Shown: piece by piece, positions 36,681-45,904 of the stretch
Layout of the letters: the number at the start of each line of letters is the position of its first letter
Position numbering within the stretch: the first letter of the stretch is position 1
NCBI RefSeq assembly: GCF_006345825.1
Contig: NZ_VCIX01000075.1
Span: forward strand, 1 to 64,000
DNA length: 64,000 bases
Reading direction: 5' to 3'
Origin: Paenibacillus paridis
GTDB lineage: Bacteria; Bacillota; Bacilli; Paenibacillales; Paenibacillaceae
Notes under the pieces: model-generated
What the model was told of the DNA's origin: nothing
Seen by the model: the letters and a program-made list of their open reading frames with translations, nothing else
Databases searched by the model: none
Translations under genes and position numbers: made by a program

Positions 36681-37691
36681 TTATTTATTAGGAATAATCG
36701 CACTCATCACGTTTTCCAGCTTTTTTTCGTAGGCAAGTGGACCGTTCGTGATCCATACATCGCCGCGAACTTCAAAGACATGGCCTTGTTGGACAGCAGG
36801 AATGTTCTTCCACATGCTGCTTTCTTTAAGCTCCTCAGCCTGATTCTCTCTACCTTCATCTACAGCGAGGAAAATATAATCCGCATCGATTTGTGGAATA
36901 ATCTCCATAGATATGGTTTGGATATCCATATCCTCTCCCCATGCCAGCTTGCGTATAATCGGAGCTGGCTCCAGCCCAAAATCACCATACAATGCCGTCC
37001 CTACTTGACCTCCTGGGCCTCCGTATAATCTCAGTTCCTTACTGGCATGGATACGAATCATAGCAGCTGTTTTTCCTTTAGCTGCAACCTGCAATTGCTC
37101 TTTGGCCAGCTTCGTTTCCGCTTCGCGCTTTTTAATAACGAGTTCCGCCTGTTCTGTCTTTCCGAGCAAATCAGCTACAATAAGCAGGTTTTTTTTCCAG
37201 TTCTGCGGATATTGAATTTCACTGCCGGTAAATACATAGGTAGGAGCAATTTTCGACAATTTTTCATAGGTGCCTTCCTCTGCCCAGCCCTGGAAGCCGA
37301 GAATAATGAGATCCGGCTGCGCCGCCATGATCGCCTCAAAATTAAAAGCGGCAGTGTCCAGCTTCGGTACATCTTTTAAGTAATCCTCCAGATAGGTCTG
37401 ATAATAGGCTCCGCTTGAATATTGCATAATGGGTTTGACGCCTAGCGCGCTCATCTCATCTTCGACAAATAATCCAATTACGTTCTTTGGCTGTGCAGGT
37501 ATTTCAATTTTGCCAAGGACATGCTCAACGATTCGCGTATCTGTGGATTGGATTTCAGGCGATGCCGATGCTTGCTCTGTTTGTACCGCACCAGCATCTT
37601 CCTTTCCCTCTCCCCCGCCGCAGGCTGCAAGCACCAAGACAAGCACAATGATTGTGCAAAATAGGGACCAGCCCTTTTTACGATAAACCAT
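36681..37691 (-). CDS. ferric-siderophore-binding lipoprotein
   Basis: Second iron-siderophore binding protein in the window. The signal peptide ends at the lipobox VLAAC, followed by a charged linker (GGGEGKEDAGAVQTEQAS). The class III binding domain (about 55-336) has IPAQPKNVIGLFVEDEMSALGVKPIMQ and AAQPDLIILGFQGWAEEGTYEKLSKIAP. It stands alone between its Fur box and terminator, with no permease or ATPase, and is followed by its likely Btr-type activator. It may deliver cargo to the fused permease near 26 kb or to one elsewhere. Confidence 0.92.
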   Translation of the reverse strand: MVYRKKGWSLFCTIIVLVLVLAACGGGEGKEDAGAVQTEQASASPEIQSTDTRIVEHVLGKIEIPAQPKNVIGLFVEDEMSALGVKPIMQYSSGAYYQTYLEDYLKDVPKLDTAAFNFEAIMAAQPDLIILGFQGWAEEGTYEKLSKIAPTYVFTGSEIQYPQNWKKNLLIVADLLGKTEQAELVIKKREAETKLAKEQLQVAAKGKTAAMIRIHASKELRLYGGPGGQVGTALYGDFGLEPAPIIRKLAWGEDMDIQTISMEIIPQIDADYIFLAVDEGRENQAEELKESSMWKNIPAVQQGHVFEVRGDVWITNGPLAYEKKLENVMSAIIPNK

Positions 37692-37710
37692 AACCTTTTC
37701 ACTCCCTCAA

Positions 37711-37731
37711 CTGATACTTATTCTCATTTGT
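37711..37731. promoter_or_regulatory. Fur box of the second siderophore lipoprotein
   Basis: TGATACTTATTCTCATTTG resembles the Fur consensus GATAATGATTCTCATT in both half-sites. It lies about 20 bp upstream of the lipoprotein start. Confidence 0.75.
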
Positions 37732-37878
37732 TTACCTTGCTTATCATAAATACCGGAAGTGATTAATTCAATGGACTTTTGTGTACAAACGTCCATTATT
37801 AAAGTCATGCCCCTATTGTACATTTTCAATATAATCATCGCTTGAGATGGAATGGATACGCTAAGTTGGACAAAAAAT

Positions 37879-37926
37879 ACTCCCTTTTATTTGCTGAAAA
37901 ACGCAAATAAAAGAGAGTAATTTTTT
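37879..37926. terminator. bidirectional terminator downstream of guaA
   Basis: ACTCCCTTTTATTTGC and GCAAATAAAAGAGAGT form a 16-bp stem with one mismatch and an 8-nt loop. It is flanked by AAAAAAT and ATTTTTT. Confidence 0.92.
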
Positions 37927-37973
37927 GCACTCTATATTTTCACTCTATTGTGGCAGGCTAATTCCAATAAAAC

Positions 37974-39512
37974 CTATTCCCACTCAATCGTTGCTGGCGG
38001 TTTCGATGTAACATCATAGACGATACGGTTGACGTTGTCTACTTCGTTTACAATACGTACCGAAATCTTCTCAAGCACGTCCCAAGGGATACGTGCCCAG
38101 TCAGCTGTCATGCCGTCGATTGAAGTAACCGCGCGGATACCTACTGTATAGGAATAGGTACGGGCATCGCCCATGACACCAACGCTCTTCATGTTTGGAA
38201 GCGCGGTAAAGTATTGCCAAATTTCGCGGTCAAGACCTGCTTTAGCGATTTCATCGCGAAGAATCGCATCGGATTCGCGTACGATATGAAGCTTGTCCTC
38301 TGTCACTTCGCCAAGCACCCGGATAGCAAGGCCCGGTCCTGGGAATGGCTGACGCCAAACGATCGCTTCCGGAAGCCCGCACTCCTCACCGACTTTACGA
38401 ACCTCATCCTTGAACAGCGCTTTAAGAGGCTCGATCAATTTGAACTTGATGTCCTCAGGCAATCCGCCTACATTGTGGTGAGATTTAATCGTTTGAGCCG
38501 TAGCCGTACCACTCTCTACGATATCCGTGTACAGCGTGCCTTGTGCCAAAAATTCAAAATCATCGAGTTTATCCGATTCCTCTTGGAATACGTAAATAAA
38601 TTCGTTACCGATAATTTTACGTTTTTGCTCAGGATCTTCTACGCCTTTCAGCTTGCCTAGGAAACGCTCTTGCGCATCGATTTTGAGAACCTTCATATCA
38701 AATTTGCCAACGAAGGTTTCCATGACGCCTTCCGCTTCGCCTTTGCGCAGCATGCCATGGTCGATGAACATACAAGTCAATTGATCGCCAATCGCCTTGT
38801 GAAGAAGAATAGCTACAACAGAAGAATCTACGCCGCCTGAAAGCGCGCATAGCACTTTTTTGTCGCCAACCTCATTGCGGATATCACGGATAGCGTCCTC
38901 GATAAACGACTCCATCGTCCAGTTGCCATCGCAGTCACAAATATTGTAAAGGAAATTGCGTATCATCTCATTACCGAACTCGGAATGACGAACCTCTGGG
39001 TGAAATTGCACACCGAAGAAATGACGATCAGGATTGCTCATCGCAGCGACAGGCGCATGGTCTGTAAAAGCATCTATCTGGAAGCCTTCCGGCAGCTCAA
39101 CAACGTGGTCTCCGTGGCTCATCCATACGGTTTGTACTTTATCCAGACCGAAGCCGATGCGTGTACCTTCTGCAAATTCAACCTCAGCTTTGCCGTACTC
39201 ACGCTTGCCCGCACGCTCAACCTTGCCGCCGAGCTGATGTGACATCAACTGCATGCCGTAGCAAATGCCGAAAATTGGAATGTTCAAATCATACACAGCC
39301 GGATCTACCATTGGTGAATTTTCTTCGTAAACGCTAGCCGGTCCTCCCGAGAATACGATACCTTTCGGCTTTAGTTCGCGGATCCGTTCTGCCGGCGTAT
39401 TATAAGGCAACAGCTCGCTGTATACGCCCAAATCACGAATACGGCGTGCGATTAGTTGATTGTATTGGCCTCCAAAATCGAGAACAACGATAATTTCATT
39501 TTGCTTAGTCAT
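37974..39512 (-). CDS. guaA: GMP synthase (glutamine-hydrolysing)
   Basis: Converts XMP to GMP using glutamine and ATP. The N-terminal class I amidotransferase domain (about 8-195) has the nucleophile in [10 protein letters not shown] and the His/Glu in [11 protein letters not shown]. The ATP pyrophosphatase domain has the P-loop [11 protein letters not shown] (about 225). The C-terminal dimerisation domain ends [17 protein letters not shown]. The ATG has GGAGGC 6 nt upstream. A sigma-A promoter is visible just upstream, without a purine riboswitch. Confidence 0.98.
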   Translation of the reverse strand: MTKQNEIIVVLDFGGQYNQLIARRIRDLGVYSELLPYNTPAERIRELKPKGIVFSGGPASVYEENSPMVDPAVYDLNIPIFGICYGMQLMSHQLGGKVERAGKREYGKAEVEFAEGTRIGFGLDKVQTVWMSHGDHVVELPEGFQIDAFTDHAPVAAMSNPDRHFFGVQFHPEVRHSEFGNEMIRNFLYNICDCDGNWTMESFIEDAIRDIRNEVGDKKVLCALSGGVDSSVVAILLHKAIGDQLTCMFIDHGMLRKGEAEGVMETFVGKFDMKVLKIDAQERFLGKLKGVEDPEQKRKIIGNEFIYVFQEESDKLDDFEFLAQGTLYTDIVESGTATAQTIKSHHNVGGLPEDIKFKLIEPLKALFKDEVRKVGEECGLPEAIVWRQPFPGPGLAIRVLGEVTEDKLHIVRESDAILRDEIAKAGLDREIWQYFTALPNMKSVGVMGDARTYSYTVGIRAVTSIDGMTADWARIPWDVLEKISVRIVNEVDNVNRIVYDVTSKPPATIEWE

Positions 39513-39540
39513 GACCGAGCCTCCCTCAAATTATGTAGTA

Positions 39541-39570
39541 ATTATATATAAGGCGCTTTGAACGAGTCAA
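39541..39570 (-). promoter_or_regulatory. guaA promoter
   Basis: On the minus strand TTGACT (39565-39570) and TATAAT (39541-39546) are separated by 18 nt. The -10 lies 29 bp from the guaA start codon, so the leader is short and there is no room for a riboswitch. Confidence 0.72.
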
Positions 39571-39691
39571 GGCGAATCGGCATGTCCTTTCCGTGAACGG
39601 GTATGTTGCAGCTGTTCGAGCCGCTTTCTACTGACGATTATATGGTTGGCGGAAAGCAGTTAAAAGTTGATTTTGAGCGGAATGGCCCAAG

Positions 39692-40121
39692 ATTCGGTAC
39701 AATGCGCATCGCAAAAATAGAATAGTGGGAAAAACTCCCGCTAATTTCGACACTAATGATGCTTGAGCGCATTAACGGGAAAAACTCCTGCTAATATTCT
39801 CCATGTTAGTTCAATCTGCCGAAAACTAGCTATTTAACAGGAGGATTTCCCACTAATTCATTAAATATAACAAAATGGCCATAAATAACAGGATTTTTTC
39901 CTGTTAATCCGGTTTTGGAATTAAATTGAACGGACAAAAATGGCTGCTCTGCCTTAGCAATTGTATGATACGAAATAGTTACTCTAAAAACCGGTGTAGT
40001 TTTGTTGTAATCCATCTGCCACGTTGTACCGAATGTGACACTTTGAGGGGCAGTAACAGTTAGTTAGTGCAAAAAATTCGGTACAGCTAGTTGGCCATTC
40101 ATCAGCCTTGCTGTACCGAAT
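39692..40121. repeat. TTCGGTAC inverted-repeat mosaic between guaA and the transglutaminase gene
   Basis: ATTCGGTACAATG (39692) and CGTTGTACCGAAT (40022-40034) are inverted copies about 330 bp apart. A second pair, ATTCGGTACAGC (40076) and GCTGTACCGAAT (40110-40121), forms a 12-bp hairpin. Inside the first pair are hairpins such as AACAGGA...TCCTGTT and GGGAAAAACTCC...CTAAT, which resemble the stem sequence of the 164-bp array near 7.3-8.2 kb. No gene is visible in 39571-40272. Confidence 0.75.
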
Positions 40122-40272
40122 ATGATTAACTGAGTTTACCAAACCGTGTGTAATTTCGAAATCAAATGATCGTCAGCGTCGAGGAAGAGAATGAATTGAT
40201 TGTTAAGTTACTAAATGACTATTTATCAATTAACCTACTTCGCGGCTTCGTGCCATGCATGGGACTACGAAG

Positions 40273-43200
40273 TTACTTCGGCGTTTTAACTGCTAATGGC
40301 CGTTTTTTAGACTCTTCTTTCTGCTTGGCAGAGGAAGCAGCAGACTTATGTGCCGGCCGTTTGTTCAGCACATGCAGAACCGTGCGAAGCGCAGCCGGAG
40401 TCGGAGCGCCAGGCCATGGACCCGGCGCGGCGAACTGCGCTTCCTCGATCCAGCTGGTGAGCTGGCGGAGCGCGTCCTGCTGATCTGCCGCGAGCGCAGG
40501 TTCGGTAGCGCTCGCGTACTCACGTGCGGTTTGTCCGCGCGCGTGCCCGCCGAACCGGCGGTACAGCAGCGGCGCATGCGCACTTGCGACGCCGATAAAG
40601 CTGTCGCGCAGGCGGCTTTCCGCGCCGCGCGGAGCTTTCCGCAAGCGGGTCCCCCCCGCTTGCGCAGCCCATTCTTCCGTCACAGGTTCGCGTGACGGAT
40701 AAGGCGCGGCTGTGCCGGCAAGCTTCGCGATGCCGGCGTGGACCGCGCCATAACGGCGCAGCGCCAGCGAAAGGCGAAGCCGCTGGTGCTGCGCCGCAGC
40801 AATGGCCGCGCCCGCAAGCGCTAGCGCGGCCGCGCCTGCGGCAGCTACAGCGGCGGGCGAAGCCGCCGCTGCGCTTTTGGCTGCGCGCGCGAGGGCATCT
40901 GCCCCTCGCGCGGCAGCCGCCTCAAACCATGCGGCGAGATTCGCTAAGCTCGCCTCGCCAAATCCGCTGCTGACGCCGCTCGCCACTGCTGCTCCCATTG
41001 CGGGAGCAGCGAGCATGCCGCCTACTGAACCAGCGGCCGCAACGCTCACGACGCCGCTGAATCCCGGCGTCGGATCGAAGGGCACCCAGCCTGCGCCTGG
41101 GAAATACACCTCAACCCAGGCATGCGCATCGGAGCCTCTCACCTCATAATCCACCGATTGCAAGCTATCCCCCTCAGCGGCTTGCGAACTGCTGCTCTTT
41201 CTCCCCGTTCCATCGATTAGCGCTCCACTGCCAGCACTAATCGCTCTATCGCTTCCACTCTCTACTTTGGCACTTCCCGAGTTCAGCGCTCCACTGCCAT
41301 TCTCTACTTCAACGCTACCAGTATAAATCGCTCTATCGCTCCCACTCTCTACACTGGCAATTCTAGAGCTCGCCGTATCACTACCGCTCTCTGCTCCAGT
41401 ACCACCAGCACCAATCGCTCTATCGCTTCCACTCTCTACTTTGGCACTTCCCGAGCTCAGCGCTCTACTACCGCTCTCTACTCCAGCTCTACCTAAGCTC
41501 TGAGCTTCCGCTTCAGCACTTCCCGATCCCAGGGAATTTCCTGTAGCGCTCTCTCCCCCAGGAGTTCCTGTGGTGAAGCCTTTTACCCAACGGGCAGGAA
41601 TGCCTTGCGCGCGCAGCAGCACCACCATTGCGGTAGAAAAATGTACGCAGTAGCCTTGGCGCTGCTCGAAGAGAAAATTGTCCACGAAGTCACTGCCTTC
41701 CGGGGGCACAGAGCTGCCATCCAGCGTATACGTATAGCTCTCTTTCAAAAAATCCTCAATCGCCTTCACCTGGTCGTAACGGCTCGTAACGCCACCGCCT
41801 GCAACCTCGGCAGCCAAAGCCACTACCCGGCTTGGAAGCGAGGACGGCAGCTGCAAATAAGGCGCCAAAGCCAGTTCCTCTCTTGCACCGGCTGAAGTGC
41901 CTGAAGCCACTGAGCCTTCGTCTGCCGTGAATGCTCCGTCAGACCCGTTGTCTAACGCACGCAATTGCGCTTCATCCGTTACGGCAAGAACGCTGTTGAC
42001 CGTATAGCTTTCCACTTTGGCCTTATTGGATTGGGCATATAACGCGCTGCTATCCCCATTAAATATATAGCTCTCCAGCTTGCGCCTTGGATCTGCCGCC
42101 GAAAGCTCGGTAACCCTGCCGTATAAGCCGGAGGCAAACAGAGGCATTCCGGCTGTAGGCTGCGCCCAAATGACGGTTTGCTGAATGATTGGCCCTTGCT
42201 CATGGGTTCCTGCTTCATCTGCGGCTTTGGCGGATGCCTCCATATCTGTGCTACGAACAGGGAGAAGAACCGAGCTGCCTGCCGTATCGCTCCACCCATG
42301 CCCATCATAGAGGCGCTTTGTTTCCCCGCGCCAATATCCTTTTACTGGTGAGCTGCCCGTAAAGAGAATGCTGTCGTCTTTCCTTACCGGCGCACCCAGC
42401 TTGCTGTCATCGAATCCATATCCCGTAAAGGAGCTGCCCGAAATACTGTATCCGTTTGTTCCGTTTACGCTTGTTTGGCTCTGCTGCCCAAGCGAGCTGA
42501 CCGCCTGCTCTAGCCGATCATTAAATGTCGTTGTCCAGTTCGCGGGCGGCAGCGAAGCTTCACGGCCAGCAGCAAACAGCAAACCGCAGCCGATAATCGT
42601 CAGCACGACAAAGGCGGAGCCCGAAAGCCAGCGCATATCCACGCCCTTTAGCTTGCCTAAACCCGTTTCTATCATTCGCTGTACTCGCGGCACCGTCACT
42701 ACAGCGCCAAGCAGCAGCCCCTCTGCCACCGTGCGCATCAAGCCGCCCATCACGTCGAATCCAAGCCATACATGAAGCGTAATTAAATAAACTAACGTTA
42801 TGCATGCAAGCCCAAGAGCCGTCTGGCGCATCCAGAGCAGCGCCTGCAGCGCGGGAGCCAGCATCGCCCAGCCAATAAAGAGCAGCAGCGTTCTAAGCTC
42901 CCCCGACATGGCCCATAAGCCGTTATCCGCTAGCAGCAGGAAGTGCTCCTTCAGCATAACCGGAAAGCCGATTAGCCATTGCAAACCGCCTTGGTCAGTC
43001 CCCTTATAGAGCCACATCAGGCTTAAAATACAAAGGATGACATTCATCGGAAGAGTAACGCCGAGCGGCAGGCGAAACAATCCCGCCAGCAACACAAAGC
43101 CAATAACCATAAGCAGCGGCTCCGGATTATAAATGACCGACCACGCACCTGCATTCACCCAGGGAAGCAGCCATTCGGCGAGCAAGCCAAATAGCAGCAG

Positions 43201-43317
43201 CGTGGTAAGCAGGCGATAACCGAAAGAATCTTCGGCAGCGCCGCTGTGCAGCCGTTGGTTACCGGTTTGCAGCCTTTTGGCGTCTCTTCCTGCTATATCG
43301 CTTTTATGCAAGCTCAT
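40273..43317 (-). CDS. membrane transglutaminase-like protein (TgpA/DUF3488 type) with internal repeat expansion
   Basis: A 1014-residue protein. It has an N-terminal block of about six membrane segments (about 35-260), an extracytoplasmic transglutaminase-like core, an Ala-rich membrane segment (about 815-850) and a C-terminal DUF4129-like tail. The catalytic Cys is in [28 protein letters not shown] (around residue 553). The His/Asp pair is in [25 protein letters not shown] (around 733-745). About 140 residues of Ser/Gly-rich repeats separate them, where relatives have about 40. I start at the ATG at 43315-43317 behind AGGAGGCG. It overlaps the DUF58 gene by 14 bp. Confidence 0.9.
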   Translation of the reverse strand: MSLHKSDIAGRDAKRLQTGNQRLHSGAAEDSFGYRLLTTLLLFGLLAEWLLPWVNAGAWSVIYNPEPLLMVIGFVLLAGLFRLPLGVTLPMNVILCILSLMWLYKGTDQGGLQWLIGFPVMLKEHFLLLADNGLWAMSGELRTLLLFIGWAMLAPALQALLWMRQTALGLACITLVYLITLHVWLGFDVMGGLMRTVAEGLLLGAVVTVPRVQRMIETGLGKLKGVDMRWLSGSAFVVLTIIGCGLLFAAGREASLPPANWTTTFNDRLEQAVSSLGQQSQTSVNGTNGYSISGSSFTGYGFDDSKLGAPVRKDDSILFTGSSPVKGYWRGETKRLYDGHGWSDTAGSSVLLPVRSTDMEASAKAADEAGTHEQGPIIQQTVIWAQPTAGMPLFASGLYGRVTELSAADPRRKLESYIFNGDSSALYAQSNKAKVESYTVNSVLAVTDEAQLRALDNGSDGAFTADEGSVASGTSAGAREELALAPYLQLPSSLPSRVVALAAEVAGGGVTSRYDQVKAIEDFLKESYTYTLDGSSVPPEGSDFVDNFLFEQRQGYCVHFSTAMVVLLRAQGIPARWVKGFTTGTPGGESATGNSLGSGSAEAEAQSLGRAGVESGSRALSSGSAKVESGSDRAIGAGGTGAESGSDTASSRIASVESGSDRAIYTGSVEVENGSGALNSGSAKVESGSDRAISAGSGALIDGTGRKSSSSQAAEGDSLQSVDYEVRGSDAHAWVEVYFPGAGWVPFDPTPGFSGVVSVAAAGSVGGMLAAPAMGAAVASGVSSGFGEASLANLAAWFEAAAARGADALARAAKSAAAASPAAVAAAGAAALALAGAAIAAAQHQRLRLSLALRRYGAVHAGIAKLAGTAAPYPSREPVTEEWAAQAGGTRLRKAPRGAESRLRDSFIGVASAHAPLLYRRFGGHARGQTAREYASATEPALAADQQDALRQLTSWIEEAQFAAPGPWPGAPTPAALRTVLHVLNKRPAHKSAASSAKQKEESKKRPLAVKTPK
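41215..41500. repeat. 87-bp coding repeat inside the transglutaminase gene
   Basis: ATCGCTCTATCGCT recurs at about 41240, 41327 and 41413, an 87-bp period that encodes 29 residues. The repeated peptide begins VESGSDRAI, with partial copies [10 protein letters not shown] and AESGSDTAS. The repeat lies between the catalytic Cys and His codons and keeps the reading frame. Confidence 0.88.
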
Positions 43318-44800
43318 GGAAGTCGCCTCCTTCCTCAGCATAAGGAAGAGCATCCATGCTCGCAGGGACATGCAGCCACGTCAATTTGACGCCGCCGCTC
43401 TCCAGCCATTTCTGCTGCTCGCGCATGGCGAAAGTAGGCATGCTGCTTCGCGTAACAATGAAGAGCTCTAGCCTGCAGCCTTGCTCGGCTGCATAACCTG
43501 CCAGCTCGCCCCAGCTCCTGCCGCCCCGCCAATCGGCGGTAAATACGAGGATCGTGGAGCCGCGGCTAAAGGCTCCTGAGCTTTTGGAGAGGCTGCCTGA
43601 AAGCGAGCCCCTTCCTTCCGGTCGGAGCAAAGCCATCGCGTGAAGCATCCCAGGCAAACGGGATGCTGACTCTGCCTCCGTCGACTCCAGCGCGGCTTGC
43701 TCCTGACCGAGCAAAAGCGTTACTCCATGGCCAAGTGAAGCTGCCTGCGCAAGCGCCATAGCTGCCCATCCTATGCAAGCGTCAAAGAGCCGGTTGTCCT
43801 GATCATATGCGGATGCCAGCGTATCGACAGCGATATACGTTCGAACCGGCTGCGCAAGCGCATGCCATTTGGTTTGAAGACCTCGTCCCTTAGCCGCGCT
43901 CCTCCAATCCAGATGACGGAGCGAATCCCCCTCACGGTACGGCCGAAGTTCCGGGCCCCAACCGGCAGCTCTCACCGCTGCCTCGATTTCTTCTCTTCCC
44001 GCTTCACCGCGCGGATCGCGAGCTTCACCTATCGCACGCGAACGGACCGCATGCGGTGCTGAGCCGCCTAACTGTTCCGGCTTGATCTGATCGGCCTGAG
44101 GCAAGCCGGGCAAAACAACAAACTCCGCCTTGCATGACAGCTGTTTGCGAATGGCGGTTAGGCCCAGCCAATCGCCAACCGTAACCGACACATGCTCGAA
44201 GGGATGCAGCCCGCGCTGCAACTGATAGAAAGCATACTGAACGGTCATCTCTTTGCGAAAGATCGGCATAAACACATATTGCAAGCTCAAGCCTTGACGG
44301 GCGGGCGAGCTCTGATTTACTGTTTCATCGCTTAATGCAATCCACACAAAGGGTATAAGCAGCGATCGCCTAAGCGTTAAACGTACCGCGATCGTGCCTC
44401 CCTCGCGTGTCGTCTCATGCGAAAGCTCGCGGACAGCTGTAAGGCCTACCGCTGCTAGCATAGGCGCAGCACAGCTTACGATCACGATCATACTGAGTAC
44501 GGCTGCCATAAACCATTCCACTGCACCGCCCCTAAGCAGTACGGCTGCCACGCTTCCGGCCCAGCCTGCCCCCAGCAAGCCCCAAGCCAGCCACCGGGTA
44601 CGATAAATGCCATGGCCACCATCTTGCCCGGCATAGGCTGTCTTTCTCTCATTTACCGGCTCAGTCGTCCCCTGCCTGTCACGTATCCAGCTCTCATCCG
44701 CTTGATTGTCTGGGAGTTGCCCCTCGACAGCATAATAGCGTCCTTCGTTTCCCGCCTCGGCCCCTTCTTTCGGAAGCCCATTTTCATAAGATGCATTCAT
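43304..44800 (-). CDS. DUF58 domain membrane protein
   Basis: Membrane partner in MoxR-DUF58-transglutaminase operons; function unknown. The 498-residue protein has a hydrophilic N-terminus, two membrane segments near residues 60-110, and the DUF58 core containing [45 protein letters not shown] and a vWA-like C-terminal half. I start at the ATG at 44798-44800, which overlaps the MoxR stop by 4 bp. The C-terminus overlaps the next gene. Confidence 0.9.
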   Translation of the reverse strand: MNASYENGLPKEGAEAGNEGRYYAVEGQLPDNQADESWIRDRQGTTEPVNERKTAYAGQDGGHGIYRTRWLAWGLLGAGWAGSVAAVLLRGGAVEWFMAAVLSMIVIVSCAAPMLAAVGLTAVRELSHETTREGGTIAVRLTLRRSLLIPFVWIALSDETVNQSSPARQGLSLQYVFMPIFRKEMTVQYAFYQLQRGLHPFEHVSVTVGDWLGLTAIRKQLSCKAEFVVLPGLPQADQIKPEQLGGSAPHAVRSRAIGEARDPRGEAGREEIEAAVRAAGWGPELRPYREGDSLRHLDWRSAAKGRGLQTKWHALAQPVRTYIAVDTLASAYDQDNRLFDACIGWAAMALAQAASLGHGVTLLLGQEQAALESTEAESASRLPGMLHAMALLRPEGRGSLSGSLSKSSGAFSRGSTILVFTADWRGGRSWGELAGYAAEQGCRLELFIVTRSSMPTFAMREQQKWLESGGVKLTWLHVPASMDALPYAEEGGDFHELA

Positions 44801-45816
44801 CGGCGCTTCCCGCTTCCTGCAGCCGCCGGCATAGGGCATTCGCGAATCGTGCGTTTCATCACAGATGCGGCATCCGCTCCGCTTGCTGCTGCGCTGAAGC
44901 GCAGCGACAAACGATGCGGCAGCACCGCTTCGGCTGTTGCCAGCAAATCATCGGGAACCGCATAACCGCGGCCTTCCATGTAAGCATTGGCCTGGGATGC
45001 GCACAGCCAATCCCTAAGCGCCCTTGGGCTCAGCCCAAGCATGACCTCCGGCGCGCGTCGGGTCGCATCCGCCACCTGCACCATATATTCCAGCAGAGCG
45101 GGATGCATATGCGTCTGGCGTGCCTCCGCCTGCATCTGCAGCCATTCTTCCGTGGCAATGACTGGACGCAAGCGCTCCGGCTCGATTCGGTTGCCATCCG
45201 CATATTGCTCCAGCATTCTCTTCTCTTCCATCGATCCAGGATATCCGATGGTTAGCCGCATCATGAAACGATCCAGCTGGGCTTCCGGCAGCGTGTTCGT
45301 CCCCTCGAAGCTAAGCGGATTTTGCGTAGCGATCAGCATGAACGGAACGGGCAGCTTGCGCGTTTTCCCTTCTACCGTGACCCGCCTCTCCTCCATTGCT
45401 TCAAGCAGCGCAGACTGCGTGCGCGGCGATGTGCGGTTGATCTCATCGGCCAACACCACATTGCCCATAATCGGGCCAGGGCGGTACACCAGCTCGCTCG
45501 TCCTTGGATCAAGCACAACCCCGCCAACAATATCCGCAGGCAGCATATCGGACGTAAACTGGATTCTTTTGAAATCGCCGCCCACCGCCCTTGCAAAAGC
45601 CTGTGCCAGCAGTGTCTTCCCAACGCCCGGCACATCCTCAAGCAAAACATGTCCGCCCGCGAGCAGCGCTGTTAACGTATTTCTTATGACCTGCTGCTTC
45701 CCTAGCAATACGCTCTCTACCTTTACTAACAGCCTGTGAAGCAGCACCTGCGGGGCTTCCGGCCAGTGACTATAGCGCTCCTCTTTGGCATCCTCTGAAA
45801 ATTGGGGAGTAATCAT
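44797..45816 (-). CDS. MoxR-family AAA+ ATPase
   Basis: Chaperone-like ATPase that acts on partner membrane or vWA proteins. The 339-residue protein has Walker A EDVPGVGKTLLAQAFAR, Walker B VVLADEINRTSPRTQSALLEAMEE, sensor 1 PFMLIATQNP and the C-terminal lid with LGLSPRALRDWL. AGGAGG lies about 9 nt before the ATG. It is the first gene of the MoxR-DUF58-transglutaminase operon. An AU-rich hairpin ends right at its ribosome binding site. Confidence 0.95.
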   Translation of the reverse strand: MITPQFSEDAKEERYSHWPEAPQVLLHRLLVKVESVLLGKQQVIRNTLTALLAGGHVLLEDVPGVGKTLLAQAFARAVGGDFKRIQFTSDMLPADIVGGVVLDPRTSELVYRPGPIMGNVVLADEINRTSPRTQSALLEAMEERRVTVEGKTRKLPVPFMLIATQNPLSFEGTNTLPEAQLDRFMMRLTIGYPGSMEEKRMLEQYADGNRIEPERLRPVIATEEWLQMQAEARQTHMHPALLEYMVQVADATRRAPEVMLGLSPRALRDWLCASQANAYMEGRGYAVPDDLLATAEAVLPHRLSLRFSAAASGADAASVMKRTIRECPMPAAAGSGKRR

Positions 45817-45831
45817 CGAATAAATCGCCTC

Positions 45832-45860
45832 CTGAAAAATAAATCTATCTATTTTTCAGT
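45832..45860 (-). promoter_or_regulatory. AU-rich hairpin abutting the MoxR ribosome binding site
   Basis: CTGAAAAATA and TATTTTTCAG pair over 10 bp around a short loop. On the minus strand the 3' arm runs straight into AGGAGG. It could be a weak terminator for the upstream deacetylase gene or could modulate access to the ribosome binding site. Confidence 0.45.
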
Positions 45861-45904
45861 GTCCCCAGCTTTCTCTCAATTTAGACCTGCTAGAGGTGCC
45901 AGCT

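Noticed and set aside
39541..39600. A purine riboswitch before guaA
   Set aside because: The leader is too short and none of the conserved core segments are present.
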